Assembly (NCBI GenBank): GCA_964640955.1
Contig: CAZXJI010000004.1
Coordinates: 1 to 64,000, forward strand
Reading direction: 5' to 3'
DNA from: CAXXOK01 sp964640955
Lineage (GTDB): Bacteria > Bacillota > Clostridia > Christensenellales > Aristaeellaceae
Length of the DNA stretch: 64,000 bases
Below, one piece after another: positions 26,098 through 34,545 of the stretch (position 1 is its first letter; each line of letters starts with the position of its first letter). The notes beneath the pieces were generated by a model. The model saw only the letters and a list, made by a program, of their open reading frames with translations, was not told the DNA's origin and did not search any database. The position numbers and the translations under genes are program-made.

Positions 26098-26787
26098 GTG
26101 AAACCCTTGATCCTCCAAAACATCGTTTCGGTCGTGGCCCTGTCGGTAACGCTGTTGCAGGGCGGCATGAACGCGGCGATGCCCGACAAAAACGTAGACG
26201 GTACGTTGTATCTTGTCAATCGCAGCCACATGGTTTCGTCCGAATATGTGCCCGAGGTACGCAAGACGGACGTATACGGCATGTCCCAATCCATGCGCGA
26301 CGACGCGGCCACGGCGCTGGAGGAAATGTTCGCGGCCGCCGCGGAGGACGGGGTGAAGCTGTCCACCGTCTCCGGCTACCGAAGCTATTCCAAGCAAAAC
26401 GCGATCCATGCCCGCAAGGTGAAAACCAACGGGCAGGAGCAGGCCGACCGTCTCTCCGCGCCTCCCGGCGCCAGCGAGCATCAGTTGGGGCTGGCGATGG
26501 ACGTGGCGCAGAGGGGTTCCTCCCAGCTCAGCTCCGGGTTCGCGGGTACCAAGGCCGGGCAGTGGATCGACGCCAACGCCTATCGTTTCGGTTTCATCGT
26601 CCGGTATCAGCAGGATACGGAGGCGATCACCGGCTACGCGTACGAGCCCTGGCACATCCGCTACGTGGGCCTGGAATATGCCAAAGAGATCTACGAATCG
26701 GGCGAACCGATGGAAACGTACGTTTCCGCCCACCGGCTTGCCGTCTATCAATACTTAATTCAAATCTCAAATGAGGTGAATCCATGA
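26098..26787 (+). CDS. M15-family D-Ala-D-Ala carboxypeptidase-like protein, copy 1
   Basis: Up to 229 aa. A short hydrophobic N-terminus (IVSVVALSVTLLQGG) suggests export or anchoring. The M15B/VanY zinc set is intact: SGYRSYSKQ, SEHQLGLAMDV (His and Asp ligands, about 128-138) and EPWHIRYVG (Glu base and His ligand, about 184-192). Expected to trim peptidoglycan stem peptides. Start unclear: GTG at 26098 lies only 1 bp after GGAG (26093-26096), while TTG at 26107 has a 10-bp spacer. It overlaps the next gene by 4 bp, and the two are tandem paralogues. Confidence 0.85.
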   Translation: MKPLILQNIVSVVALSVTLLQGGMNAAMPDKNVDGTLYLVNRSHMVSSEYVPEVRKTDVYGMSQSMRDDAATALEEMFAAAAEDGVKLSTVSGYRSYSKQNAIHARKVKTNGQEQADRLSAPPGASEHQLGLAMDVAQRGSSQLSSGFAGTKAGQWIDANAYRFGFIVRYQQDTEAITGYAYEPWHIRYVGLEYAKEIYESGEPMETYVSAHRLAVYQYLIQISNEVNP

Positions 26788-27668
26788 AGAAGCTCACCGC
26801 CGCTTTCCTCGCGCTCCTGATGATCGTCTCCGTCGGGGCGGCGTACGCCGAAGCGGAATGGGATTATCAGGTTTCAGTCACGGAACTGGAAAGCGACCAT
26901 GCCCTTCTCGTGAATCGCGACCATCTGCTCGCGTCGGATTACGTGCCCGACGACCTGGTGCGCGCGACCGTCAAATGCGCTTCCTCCAGCAAAATCGAGC
27001 TGTGCGAGGAGGTCAACGACGCGCTTCAGAAGATGTTCGACGCGGCGGCGCTGGTGACCGAGTACACCTACAAGGTCGAGGGCTCCGACGGCGAATGGAC
27101 GGAAGCACAGTTCAAGGATTCCGACGGCCTCCGGCTGATCCTGAAAAGCGGTTACCGCAGCTACGGCACCCAGAAAACGACTTACGCCAACTACCTGGCC
27201 CGCAACAACGGCGTGGACGACGGCATCAGCAGCCCGCCGGGCGCCAGCGAGCACCAGACCGGCATGGCCTGCGACGTGCTCAGCGTGGATTACAACGCCA
27301 ACAACAAATATATGAACGATTCCTTCTACCAGACGCCGGAAGCGCAGTGGATGGAAGCGAATTGTTATGTTTACGGTTTCATCCTCCGCTACCCCGCGGA
27401 TAAGGAGGATATCACCCAGGTGCCCTACGAGCCCTGGCACCTCCGCTACGTGGGCCGCGAAATCGCCAGCTACGTGACGGCCAACAGCCTGTCGCTGGAG
27501 GAGTTCACCGAGCAGTGGGAGGCGCAGCTGGAGGCGTTTGTCGCCGCCGGCGGGGACATCGAACAACAGATACTCGTCGAGGCCACCCGCAGGGCCAACG
27601 GCGTGGAGTCCACCGTTACGGAGGAATACGGCGAGGACGGCGATGCGGAGATTTCGCTGACGTTCTAA
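26784..27668 (+). CDS. M15-family D-Ala-D-Ala carboxypeptidase-like protein, copy 2
   Basis: 294 aa with a clear signal peptide (MKKLTAAFLALLMIVSVGAAYA, cleavage after AYA; quoted here as MKKLTAAFLALL then MIVSVGAAYA). The zinc residues are intact: SGYRSYGTQ, SEHQTGMACDVL and EPWHLRYVG. About 30 extra residues precede SGYRS relative to copy 1, and an acidic C-terminal tail of about 60 residues follows. It is an extracytoplasmic peptidoglycan carboxypeptidase by family. The ATG overlaps the stop of copy 1 with GAGGTG upstream. A terminator follows. Confidence 0.88.
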   Translation: MKKLTAAFLALLMIVSVGAAYAEAEWDYQVSVTELESDHALLVNRDHLLASDYVPDDLVRATVKCASSSKIELCEEVNDALQKMFDAAALVTEYTYKVEGSDGEWTEAQFKDSDGLRLILKSGYRSYGTQKTTYANYLARNNGVDDGISSPPGASEHQTGMACDVLSVDYNANNKYMNDSFYQTPEAQWMEANCYVYGFILRYPADKEDITQVPYEPWHLRYVGREIASYVTANSLSLEEFTEQWEAQLEAFVAAGGDIEQQILVEATRRANGVESTVTEEYGEDGDAEISLTF

Positions 27669-27681
27669 TCCTGTTCCCTTT

Positions 27682-27712
27682 GCCGCACAGTCTCATTGGC
27701 GGGCTGTGCGGC
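27682..27712 (+). terminator. Terminator after the M15 pair
   Basis: A perfect 9-bp stem (GCCGCACAG with CTGTGCGGC), 13-nt loop, then TTTCTGT. Moderate strength. Confidence 0.65.
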
Positions 27713-27728
27713 TTTCTGTGCCGCGCTC

Positions 27729-27757
27729 TTTACTTTTGGCGCAAAAAACGGTAGAAT
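27729..27757 (+). promoter_or_regulatory. Probable promoter of parAB
   Basis: TTTACT (27729-27734), 17-bp spacer, TAGAAT (27752-27757), 43 bp before parA. Hexamers are partial matches. Confidence 0.45.
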
Positions 27758-27800
27758 AACGGAGACGTTCGAATGCCGAGGGCAGATTGGAATTGATTTT

Positions 27801-28559
27801 ATGGGAAAAACCGTTGCCATTACCAACCAGAAAGGCGGCGTCGGCAAGACGACGACGGCGATTAATCTGGCCGCCTGTCTCGCTGAAATTGGCAAAAAAA
27901 TACTTTTGATCGATCTGGACCCGCAGGGCAACTCCACCAGCGGCCTGGGCATGAAGGCGGGCAGCATGACCGTTTACGAAGCGTTGATGGGCAGCGTGCC
28001 GCTGGGCAAAGCCATCGTGAAAACCGGCATCCCCCACCTCTTCCTGGCCCCGGCCGACATTCGCCTGGCCGGGGCGGAGCTGGAACTCAAGGACGTGGAC
28101 GCGCGCGAGTACCGCCTCAAGCGCATCGTGCAGACGATCGAGAACGAATACGACTTTATCTTCATCGACTGTCCGCCCTCGCTGGGCCTTTTAACGGTGA
28201 ACGCGCTTACCGCGGCGCAAAGGGTGCTCATTCCCATCCAGTGCGAATATTACGCGCTGGAAGGCGTCACCAGCCTCCTGAACAGCGTAAACCGGGTCAA
28301 GCACAGCTTTAATCCGGGACTGGATATCGAAGGCGTGCTGCTCACGATGCTGGACGGCCGCACCAACCTGGGCCTGCAGGTGGTCGACCAGGTGAAGAAG
28401 CATTTCAAGAACAAGGTGTTTTCCACCGCCATCCCCCGCAACGTCCGCTTGGGCGAGGCGCCCAGCCACGGTCTGCCTATCCACGAGTACGACTCGCGCA
28501 GCCTGGGTGCCGAAGCCTATCGGCAGCTGGCCGCCGAGTTTCTGGAACGGAACAAATAG
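27801..28559 (+). CDS. parA: Chromosome-partitioning ATPase ParA/Soj
   Basis: 252 aa from ATG at 27801. The deviant Walker A KGGVGKTTT (about 11-19) with the signature lysine, IDLDPQGNSTSGLG (about 41-54) and FIDCPPSLG (about 122) place it in the ParA/Soj group. It is a short, chromosomal-type ParA without an N-terminal HTH. It forms ATP-dependent dimers on DNA and moves ParB-parS complexes. Longer in-frame starts exist upstream but run through the promoter and terminator region. parB follows after 40 bp. The ribosome-binding site is weak. Confidence 0.93.
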   Translation: MGKTVAITNQKGGVGKTTTAINLAACLAEIGKKILLIDLDPQGNSTSGLGMKAGSMTVYEALMGSVPLGKAIVKTGIPHLFLAPADIRLAGAELELKDVDAREYRLKRIVQTIENEYDFIFIDCPPSLGLLTVNALTAAQRVLIPIQCEYYALEGVTSLLNSVNRVKHSFNPGLDIEGVLLTMLDGRTNLGLQVVDQVKKHFKNKVFSTAIPRNVRLGEAPSHGLPIHEYDSRSLGAEAYRQLAAEFLERNK

Positions 28560-28599
28560 CGCGGTTGATCCGTTATGTTAGCAGAAGGAGGATGAACCC

Positions 28600-29451
28600 A
28601 TGAAGAAAACCGGGCTTGGACGCGGGTTGGATGCCCTCCTTCCGCAAAGCGACGATTTTCTGGATACGACCGTACGCGAAATACCCGTTTCCGATATCGA
28701 CCCCAACCTGTCCCAGCCGCGGAAAGCCTTCGATAAGGAGTCTCTGGAACAGCTAGCCGACAGCATCCGCCACGTGGGGGTGCTGCAGCCCATTCTGGTC
28801 ATGGAGAACGGCACGCGCTACCGCATCATCGCGGGCGAACGGCGTTACCGCGCCTCCCGGCTTGCGGGTCTTACCACGGTGCCCTGCATCGTGCGCGGGC
28901 TGGACGAAACCCAGCAGCTGGAAGCCGCGCTGGTCGAAAACCTACAGCGGGAGGACTTGAACCCGATAGAAGAAGCGCAGGCGATCCGCAACCTGATGGA
29001 GCAGTGCGGATATACCCAGGAGGAGGCTGCCAAGCGGCTGGGCAAGAGCCGCCCCGCCGTCGCCAACTCGCTTCGGCTGCTCACGCTGCCGCAGAGCGTA
29101 ATGAACATGGTCGTGGACGGCAAGCTGACCGCCGGGCACGCGCGCGTGCTGGCCGGCGTGTCGCCGGAAAGCCGCCAATTGGAACTGGCGCACCAGTGCG
29201 TGCTGCACGATTATAACGTCCGCAGGCTGGAGGAGATCGCCCAGAAGCAGACCGTGCGCGTGCGCACCGCTTCCGCGGCGGTCCGGGTGATGAGCGCGGA
29301 GCTGACCTCTCTTGAGGATACGGTAAGGGAAGCCCTGGGCGTCAAAACGGCGCTGACCGGCAATGAGAAAAAAGGCAAGATTACGCTGACCTACAACAGC
29401 GCTCAGGAACTGGAGCATATCTACGAGGTTTTCGGACGGCTGATCGGTTAA
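28600..29451 (+). CDS. parB: Chromosome-partitioning protein ParB/Spo0J
   Basis: 283 aa. N-terminal CTP-binding domain with GERRYRASRLAGL (about 85-97) and ENLQREDLNPIEEAQA (about 113-128). Then the HTH for parS (YTQEEAAKRLGKSRPAVANS), and a C-terminal dimerisation domain. The start has AGAAGGAGG. It should load on parS as a CTP-dependent clamp. I found no parS-like TGTTTCACGTGAAACA near the pair. The third M15-like gene starts 42 bp downstream and is probably in the same transcript. Confidence 0.93.
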   Translation: MKKTGLGRGLDALLPQSDDFLDTTVREIPVSDIDPNLSQPRKAFDKESLEQLADSIRHVGVLQPILVMENGTRYRIIAGERRYRASRLAGLTTVPCIVRGLDETQQLEAALVENLQREDLNPIEEAQAIRNLMEQCGYTQEEAAKRLGKSRPAVANSLRLLTLPQSVMNMVVDGKLTAGHARVLAGVSPESRQLELAHQCVLHDYNVRRLEEIAQKQTVRVRTASAAVRVMSAELTSLEDTVREALGVKTALTGNEKKGKITLTYNSAQELEHIYEVFGRLIG

Positions 29452-29493
29452 CGCCGCGTCGGAATCCAGCAAGATTAGGTGGTGACCAACCTT

Positions 29494-30681
29494 ATGAAAT
29501 CAGACCATAACAACCCCAAGGCGACGCGCGACCCGTACAAGCTTCTGCTTCGGATCGCCGCCATTCTGGTTGCCGTCGTCGCCGTGAGCGTCGCGGTGTT
29601 CCTGCTGTGCAACGCCGCCGTGCGCAAGGATTACTTCGCCAAGCGCGACGAGGTTGACCAGCTCAACGCGGACGGCGAGCAGGAGTTCAACGTCAAGATG
29701 AACACCCTGCGCGAAGCCGCGAGCGTCACCGTCAACCCCGACACGGGCGAGGTGACCGCGGTGGAGCCCGAGTACTGGGAGGCGACGCTGGACGAAACGC
29801 CTTGGCGCATCGAGGACGAAAGCAACACGGCGCTGGAGAACGTCTCCACCGTCACCCTCGACCGCTCGGAGCTCCTGACCGGCGGCCTGCTGCTGGTCAA
29901 CCCCTGGCACGCGCTCCCCTCCGATTTCAGCGACACGGCGCTGATCAGCATCGGCAACCAGAGCGGCTGGAAAATCGCCGTTACCGACGGCACGGTGAAG
30001 GTCTTTCCCGTCGCGTACACGGCGCTGGAGAACATCCTCACGGCTGCCGGCGATGCCGGCTTCAGCGATTATATCGTGCGCGAGGGCTATCGCACCAACG
30101 ACGAACAGACCGCGCTGTTCAACGCGCGCATGGAGAAGCTGAGCGGCCAGTATTCCGGCGATATTCTCATCGAGGAGACGAAAAAGATCGTCAATTACCC
30201 CGGCACCAGCGAGTATCAGTCCGGCATGTCGTTCAGAATGGCGCTGTACAACAAGAGCGACGCGACCGTCGCCAAGCAGAAGTTTCAGGAGACGCCGCAG
30301 GGCCAGTGGTTTACCGAAAACTGCTGGAAATACGGGCTGATTTTCCGTTTCCCCTCGGACGATTATCCCAATTCGAGCTGGGAGGACAAGTCCTACAAAA
30401 CGAGCGTGAGCCTGCACCTCGACCTGTACCGCTACGTGGGCATTGCGCACTCCGAAGCCATGCGGATCATGGATTATTGTCTGGAAGAGTACATCGAGTT
30501 CCTCATCGATCATCCGCATATCTGCATCTACAAGGACGGGGCGCTGCAGTACGAAATCGTCCGCATCACGGCCGAGGACGCGAGCACCTACACCGTGCCC
30601 GTGCCCAACCCCGCCAGCAGCTATATCGCGAGCCTGGATAACATGGGCGGCGTGGTGCTGGCTTACTCCTACGTCGATTAA
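29494..30681 (+). CDS. Membrane-anchored M15-like protein lacking zinc ligands (pseudoenzyme)
   Basis: 395 aa from ATG at 29494 (AGGTGGTGA 9 bp upstream). N-terminal anchor helix (LLLRIAAILVAVVAVSVAVF), then an extracytoplasmic region. The M15 layout is recognisable: REGYRTNDEQ for SGYRSxxxQ, PGTSEYQSGMSFRM for SEHQxGxAxDV, and HLDLYRYVG for EPWHxRYVG. The ligand His became Tyr, the ligand Asp became Arg, the second His became Leu, and the catalytic Glu became His. Hydrolase activity is therefore unlikely, and a binding or scaffold role towards peptidoglycan or the sister proteins is more plausible. It sits behind parB and ends at a strong terminator. Confidence 0.75.
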   Translation: MKSDHNNPKATRDPYKLLLRIAAILVAVVAVSVAVFLLCNAAVRKDYFAKRDEVDQLNADGEQEFNVKMNTLREAASVTVNPDTGEVTAVEPEYWEATLDETPWRIEDESNTALENVSTVTLDRSELLTGGLLLVNPWHALPSDFSDTALISIGNQSGWKIAVTDGTVKVFPVAYTALENILTAAGDAGFSDYIVREGYRTNDEQTALFNARMEKLSGQYSGDILIEETKKIVNYPGTSEYQSGMSFRMALYNKSDATVAKQKFQETPQGQWFTENCWKYGLIFRFPSDDYPNSSWEDKSYKTSVSLHLDLYRYVGIAHSEAMRIMDYCLEEYIEFLIDHPHICIYKDGALQYEIVRITAEDASTYTVPVPNPASSYIASLDNMGGVVLAYSYVD

Positions 30682-30710
30682 ACGCGCACCCGAAACGGAC
30701 GTGTAACGAA

Positions 30711-30746
30711 GGGCCGCCTGGCATCGCGATGCCAGGCGGCCCTTTT
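30711..30746 (+). terminator. Strong intrinsic terminator after parAB-M15-like operon
   Basis: A fully self-complementary 32-bp element: 14-bp arms GGGCCGCCTGGCAT and ATGCCAGGCGGCCC around CGCG, followed by TTTT. Confidence 0.9.
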
Positions 30747-31097
30747 GCGTTCTTCAGTCAAGGGCGACATGCGCCTTTTACGGGTTCCTCGCGCTGCCTG
30801 CATGCGCTTCGGCCGTGCCTGCCGTCCCACGGCGGCTCGGCGGTGCATGGACGCATCCCGATGGACGTTAGTGGCCGCGCAAGCGAGTGTCGCATGCAAG
30901 CGCCGACGAATGCAGCATTATGCCGGCTTTGAAAGGTACCGCATATCATGCCGTCTTAACCGGAAAGCCCCTGCGCCCCTACGGCTGTCCGGGAGCAAGC
31001 GTGACGGTCTCCTCAGGATACGCAAACGCGAAGGACGCGGATCGCTCCGCGCCCTTCACGTTTGTATCCCTGCGGCATACCCTGCCGGGAAGTTCGG
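30747..31097. other. Gene-free region, nothing recognised
   Basis: 351 bp between the terminator above and the htrA stop. Frames are open on both strands but give arginine-rich sequences without homology or start sites. I see no tRNA or known RNA fold. The only structure is the hairpin at 31030-31057. Confidence 0.5.
31030..31057 (-). terminator. Possible terminator of htrA
   Basis: A 12-bp stem with one G-U pair (GAAGGACGCGGA with TCCGCGCCCTTC) and a 4-nt loop, 41 bp after the htrA stop. The T-run on the minus strand is short (GTTTG). Confidence 0.45.
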
Positions 31098-32384
31098 TTA
31101 CTGTTGCACGTTGTCCAGAATCGCCAGCGAAACCGTGAGGTCGATATACTGGCCGTCCTGAATGTCGTCGATGCTCTGCGCCTCGGTAATGCCGTCGACG
31201 CGGTAGATCTTGATGGCGACGGTGTCGCCCGCGTTCTTGGCCTGCAGGATGGTAATCAGCTGCGAGGTGGAGGTGATCACGGTGCCGTCGGCTTCCACGA
31301 TGATGTCGCCGGCCTGAAGCCCGGCCTTATCGGCGGGAGAACCGCTTTCCACGTTGGTCACGTACGCACCGTTGGGGATGACGCCTTCCTGTACGGCGTA
31401 GCTGGAGAAGTTGGTGGCGTTGGTCACGGTCACGCCGATGCGGGGTTTGCTGTCGCTGCTGGACGAACTGTTGACGCCGGTGTTCACGGTCGCGGTGCTG
31501 TTGTCGCTGGAGACGGTGCCGTTGAGCACGTCGTTAATCAGCGGCTTGGCAACGTTGATCGGGATCGCCATACCAATGCCTTCCACGGTGGTCGTGGAGT
31601 AATAGGAACCGGTGTACTTCATGCTCGGCACGCCGATCAGTTCGCCCGCGACGTTGAACATGCCGCCGCCGCTGTTGCCGGCGTTGATGGCCGCGTCCGT
31701 CTGGATCATGTAGTTCACAACATCCTCGCGGCGGCCGTACTTATCGTAGTTCTCGCTGGTCACTTCGCGGTTGAGCGCGGAAATGACGCCGACGGTCGTC
31801 GTGCCCGTAAAGGACAGGGGGTTGCCGATGCAGATGGCCCAATCGCCGACGTTCAGCAGGTCGCTGTCGCCGAGGGTCACGGGCGCGATGTCCAGGTTAT
31901 CCACCTTCAATACGGCCAGGTCGAGGGTGTCGTCATAACCCGCGACGGTCGCGGTGTAGGTATTGTCGCCCGAAGTCACCTCAAGCGACGTGGCGTCCTC
32001 CACCACGTGGTAGTTGGTCAGCACGTAGCCGTCCGCCACCACCACGCCGCTGCCGCTGCTCTGCAGCACTTCGCGGCTGCTGCTGGAGTCGCTGTTATCC
32101 CCGCTGCTGCCGCTGCCGCTGCCGTAGCTGTCGCCAAAACCGAAGCTAAAGTAATTGCTGCGGGATACGGTCGTGTAGTTATTCACGCCGACCACGCTAT
32201 CCTTGACTTTCGCCACGGCGTCGGTAAAGGGGCTGGTAACCGTCGTCGCGCTTTCGGAGACCGTGACGGCCTCCGCGGAAGCCTGAGTGTTCGTTTGGCC
32301 GAGGGCTACCGCGCCGCCGACCACCAGCATTAACGCCAAAGCAATCGCGATGGAACCGTAGATTCTCTTCGTAGTATTCTTCAT
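31098..32384 (-). CDS. htrA: HtrA/DegP-like membrane serine protease with PDZ domain
   Basis: 428 aa from ATG at 32384 (AAGGAGGG upstream). One N-terminal membrane helix (about 10-29), then a Ser/Gly/Asp-rich linker (about 75-103). Trypsin-like domain with His126 (TNYHVVED), Asp155 (TLDLAVLK) and Ser238 (AGNSGGGMF). A Ser-rich spacer is followed by one PDZ domain (about 325-420). The product degrades or refolds damaged envelope proteins. As in Gram-positive HtrA, it is anchored rather than freely secreted. No CssRS-type regulators are nearby. Confidence 0.93.
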   Translation of the reverse strand: MKNTTKRIYGSIAIALALMLVVGGAVALGQTNTQASAEAVTVSESATTVTSPFTDAVAKVKDSVVGVNNYTTVSRSNYFSFGFGDSYGSGSGSSGDNSDSSSSREVLQSSGSGVVVADGYVLTNYHVVEDATSLEVTSGDNTYTATVAGYDDTLDLAVLKVDNLDIAPVTLGDSDLLNVGDWAICIGNPLSFTGTTTVGVISALNREVTSENYDKYGRREDVVNYMIQTDAAINAGNSGGGMFNVAGELIGVPSMKYTGSYYSTTTVEGIGMAIPINVAKPLINDVLNGTVSSDNSTATVNTGVNSSSSSDSKPRIGVTVTNATNFSSYAVQEGVIPNGAYVTNVESGSPADKAGLQAGDIIVEADGTVITSTSQLITILQAKNAGDTVAIKIYRVDGITEAQSIDDIQDGQYIDLTVSLAILDNVQQ

Positions 32385-32494
32385 GGTTTGGTCCCTCCTT
32401 ACTACGCACATAGATTACCACGTATTTTTGTCCGGTTCGTGAACGGCCCATGAAGAATATTTAGCTTATTTGCAAAACCAGACGGGGGTTACGT

Positions 32495-33901
32495 TCATAA
32501 ACACGGAGGCGCTTCCGCAGCGCTTTTGTCCAGTGCGGTCAGACGGTTCTCCTGTTCGATGGCGAAAATCGCCATGGCGCATTCCAGCCGCTTGCGTTCA
32601 ATCCGGCATTCCAGATCGAAAGGCTTGGAAATATCGCCGTTGAAGGCGTGCGCGTTGGCGGCGCAGCCGCCGCTGCAATAGAAGCGCGCCCAGCAATCGC
32701 GGCATTTTTCCTTGGCAAGCACGTGGTTTTGCTGAAAGCGTTTCTGAATGCCGGTATCGAAGCTTCCGTCCAGCACCGATCCCATCTTCATTCCCTCGCG
32801 GCCCACGAACTGGTGGCAGGGGTAGATGTCCCCCTCCGGCGTCACGGCCACATACTCGTTGCCCGCGCCGCAGCCGGTCAGCCGCCGCCTGAGGCAGGGT
32901 CCGCCGGTCAGGTCCACCGTAAAATGGAAGAAGCTGAACCAGCGGCCGTCGGCGCGGCGCTTGAGGTATTCGCGGCCCAGCCGCTCGTACTCGTCGAAAA
33001 TGCGGGGCAGGTCCGATTCGTGGAGGGCGTAGGGCTTGTCCGCGGAGGTGACCACCGGCTCGATGGACAACTGCTCGAAGCCCTCGTCCGCGAGGTGGAG
33101 AACGTCGTTGGCGAAGTCCAGGTTGTAGTGGGTATACGTACCGCGGATGTAGTACTGCTGCTGGTTGCGGCGCCTGACGAACTCCTTGGCCTTGTCGATG
33201 ATCAGCTCGTAGCTGCCCTTGCCGTTGGGCGTGGGGCGCATGCGGTCGTGCACCTCGGGACGGCCGTCGATGGAGATGACCACGTTGTGCATCTCACGGT
33301 TCAGAAAGTCCATCACTTCATCCGTAAGCCCGATGCCGTTGGTGGTGGTGGTGAATTTGAACTTCTTGTTCGTTCGCTTCTCAATCTCGCGGCCGTAGGC
33401 GACCACTTCGCGGATCACGGGGACGTTGAGCAGCGGCTCGCCGCCGAAAAAGTCCACTTCCAGAAAGTGCCGGTTCCCGCTCTTGCTCACCAGCCAGTCC
33501 AGCGCTTTTTTGCCGACGTCGGCGGAGAGCAGCATGCGGTTGCGCATGTGGTATTCGCCCTTGTCGGCGAAACAGTACCGGCAGCGCAGGTTGCAGTCGT
33601 GCGCGGCGTGCAGGCACATGGATTTAACGATGCCCGCGTCGTTTGGCATGACCGAAGCGTAATCGTCCGGGGTATCCAGGTAGCCCTGCGCGATCAACTC
33701 GCGCAGTTCCCCCATCGCTTCCTCCACGTCGCTCGCCGGGTATCGATCCGAAAGCGCCGCGATGACGGCGTTATCGTCCGCGCCCGCGTGCTCCTGCAGG
33801 TAGAAAAGCGTATCGTAGGCCAGATCGTCCAGCATGTGCACCGCGCCGCTGCCCACGTCCAGCGCCATGGGCGTATCCAGCGCGCGGAAAAGATGGATCA
33901 T
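32495..33901 (-). CDS. scfB: Radical-SAM SCIFF peptide maturase
   Basis: 468 aa from ATG at 33901 (AAAGGAGGAC upstream). Residues 1-90 are a leader-binding (RRE-like) region. The radical-SAM cluster motif CNLRCRYC uses Cys103, 107 and 110, followed by FFGGEPLLN. The C-terminal SPASM region has cysteines in CLRRRLTGCGAG, YPCHQF, CRDCWARFYCSGGC and LEC for two auxiliary [4Fe-4S] clusters. It matches the SCIFF maturase family (CteB in Clostridium thermocellum), which joins a Cys sulfur to a Thr alpha-carbon in the partner peptide. The partner is encoded 146 bp upstream. Confidence 0.93.
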   Translation of the reverse strand: MIHLFRALDTPMALDVGSGAVHMLDDLAYDTLFYLQEHAGADDNAVIAALSDRYPASDVEEAMGELRELIAQGYLDTPDDYASVMPNDAGIVKSMCLHAAHDCNLRCRYCFADKGEYHMRNRMLLSADVGKKALDWLVSKSGNRHFLEVDFFGGEPLLNVPVIREVVAYGREIEKRTNKKFKFTTTTNGIGLTDEVMDFLNREMHNVVISIDGRPEVHDRMRPTPNGKGSYELIIDKAKEFVRRRNQQQYYIRGTYTHYNLDFANDVLHLADEGFEQLSIEPVVTSADKPYALHESDLPRIFDEYERLGREYLKRRADGRWFSFFHFTVDLTGGPCLRRRLTGCGAGNEYVAVTPEGDIYPCHQFVGREGMKMGSVLDGSFDTGIQKRFQQNHVLAKEKCRDCWARFYCSGGCAANAHAFNGDISKPFDLECRIERKRLECAMAIFAIEQENRLTALDKSAAEAPPCL

Positions 33902-34047
33902 CGTTCGTTGTCCTCCTTTATATGGCGGCACGGCGCCCGCGCTCCGGCGAGCGTTAAAAGTCCCTCTTGCGCGTCGCCTCGGCAAGCCCGATTCGGCCGG
34001 TGCGGTGTGCAACAGGGACGTTGGGGTGCCAATCCGAAAAGGCTGCC

Positions 34048-34239
34048 TTATTTAACGGGGCGGTTGGTTTTCCCCTCGCGGCCGGCGAGCATCTGCTGTT
34101 CCTTGCTGGCGCAGCTCTGGTTGCCCACGGTGCAGCTGGTTTTGCAGGCGCTCTGGCAGGAACTCTGGCATTCGCCGCAGCCGCCGTAGGTAAGCGACTG
34201 GCGCAGGCAGGGTTCGGCGACGGTATGAATATGCTTCAT
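34048..34239 (-). CDS. scfA: SCIFF ribosomal peptide precursor
   Basis: 63 aa from ATG at 34239 (GGAGGG, 7-bp spacer). The core CGECQSSCQSACKTSCTVGN then QSC is the SCIFF hallmark (six cysteines in forty-five residues), at C21, C24, C28, C32, C36 and C43. There is a seventh cysteine at 11 and a hydrophilic tail of 20 residues (ASKEQQMLAGREGKTNRPVK), which most SCIFF peptides lack. The Cys-Thr pair crosslinked in the characterised homologue corresponds, as far as I can align it, to C32 and T37. The function of the SCIFF product is unknown. It is nearly universal in Clostridia. Confidence 0.93.
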   Translation of the reverse strand: MKHIHTVAEPCLRQSLTYGGCGECQSSCQSACKTSCTVGNQSCASKEQQMLAGREGKTNRPVK

Positions 34240-34274
34240 TTGAAATCCCTCCAATTGTTTATGCTGACTGCGTT

Positions 34275-34303
34275 ATTATATACCTAACCGCCGGTTTTTA
34301 CAA
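34275..34303 (-). promoter_or_regulatory. Promoter of scfA
   Basis: On the minus strand TTGTAA (34303-34298), 17-bp spacer, TATAAT (34280-34275). The start falls about 30 bp before the gene. Confidence 0.7.
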
Positions 34304-34396
34304 TGGCGGGTGCGGAACTTTCGACAGGCGAGCCCCGAAGGGAACGCGAAAGGTGTAAATTAGGGGCCCCGTAAGCGGATATGGGATGCGAAAACG

Positions 34397-34425
34397 TTGA
34401 CTTTGCATCGGACTTACGTTATAAT
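34397..34425 (+). promoter_or_regulatory. Sigma-A promoter of greA
   Basis: TTGACT (34397-34402), 17-bp spacer, TATAAT (34420-34425). It leaves a leader of about 115 nt. Confidence 0.8.
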
Positions 34426-34442
34426 AGCATGGTTATTTGTAG

Positions 34443-34486
34443 GCACCGTTGCATGCGTCGACTGCGGGTCGTTTGCGCAACGGTGC
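34443..34486 (+). repeat. Inverted repeat in the greA leader
   Basis: GCACCGTTGC (34443-34452) and GCAACGGTGC (34477-34486), perfect 10-bp arms with a 24-nt loop, starting about 10 nt into the transcript. No T-run follows, so it is not a terminator. Confidence 0.6.
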
Positions 34487-34545
34487 GTATTCTGCGCTCC
34501 TACGCGTCTTTTCGCCAAGCGCGCTAGTAAGAAAGGGGTACGACC

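Larger units (their letters stand above)
34240..34545. other. Divergent intergenic region between scfA and greA
   Basis: 306 bp. It contains the scfA promoter (minus), the greA promoter (plus) and a greA leader with a long inverted repeat, all listed separately. No gene is visible. Confidence 0.6.

Noticed and set aside
27660..29460. parS site near parAB
   Set aside because: No sequence close to TGTTTCACGTGAAACA was found by eye in this interval; it may lie outside the window.
30745..31161. Possible small gene in the gap before htrA
   Set aside because: Arg- and Cys-rich, no ribosome site, no recognisable motif, and it overlaps the htrA 3' end.
34430..34545. Riboswitch in the greA leader
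   Set aside because: Only a simple inverted repeat is visible, with no known aptamer core, so it is listed as a repeat.
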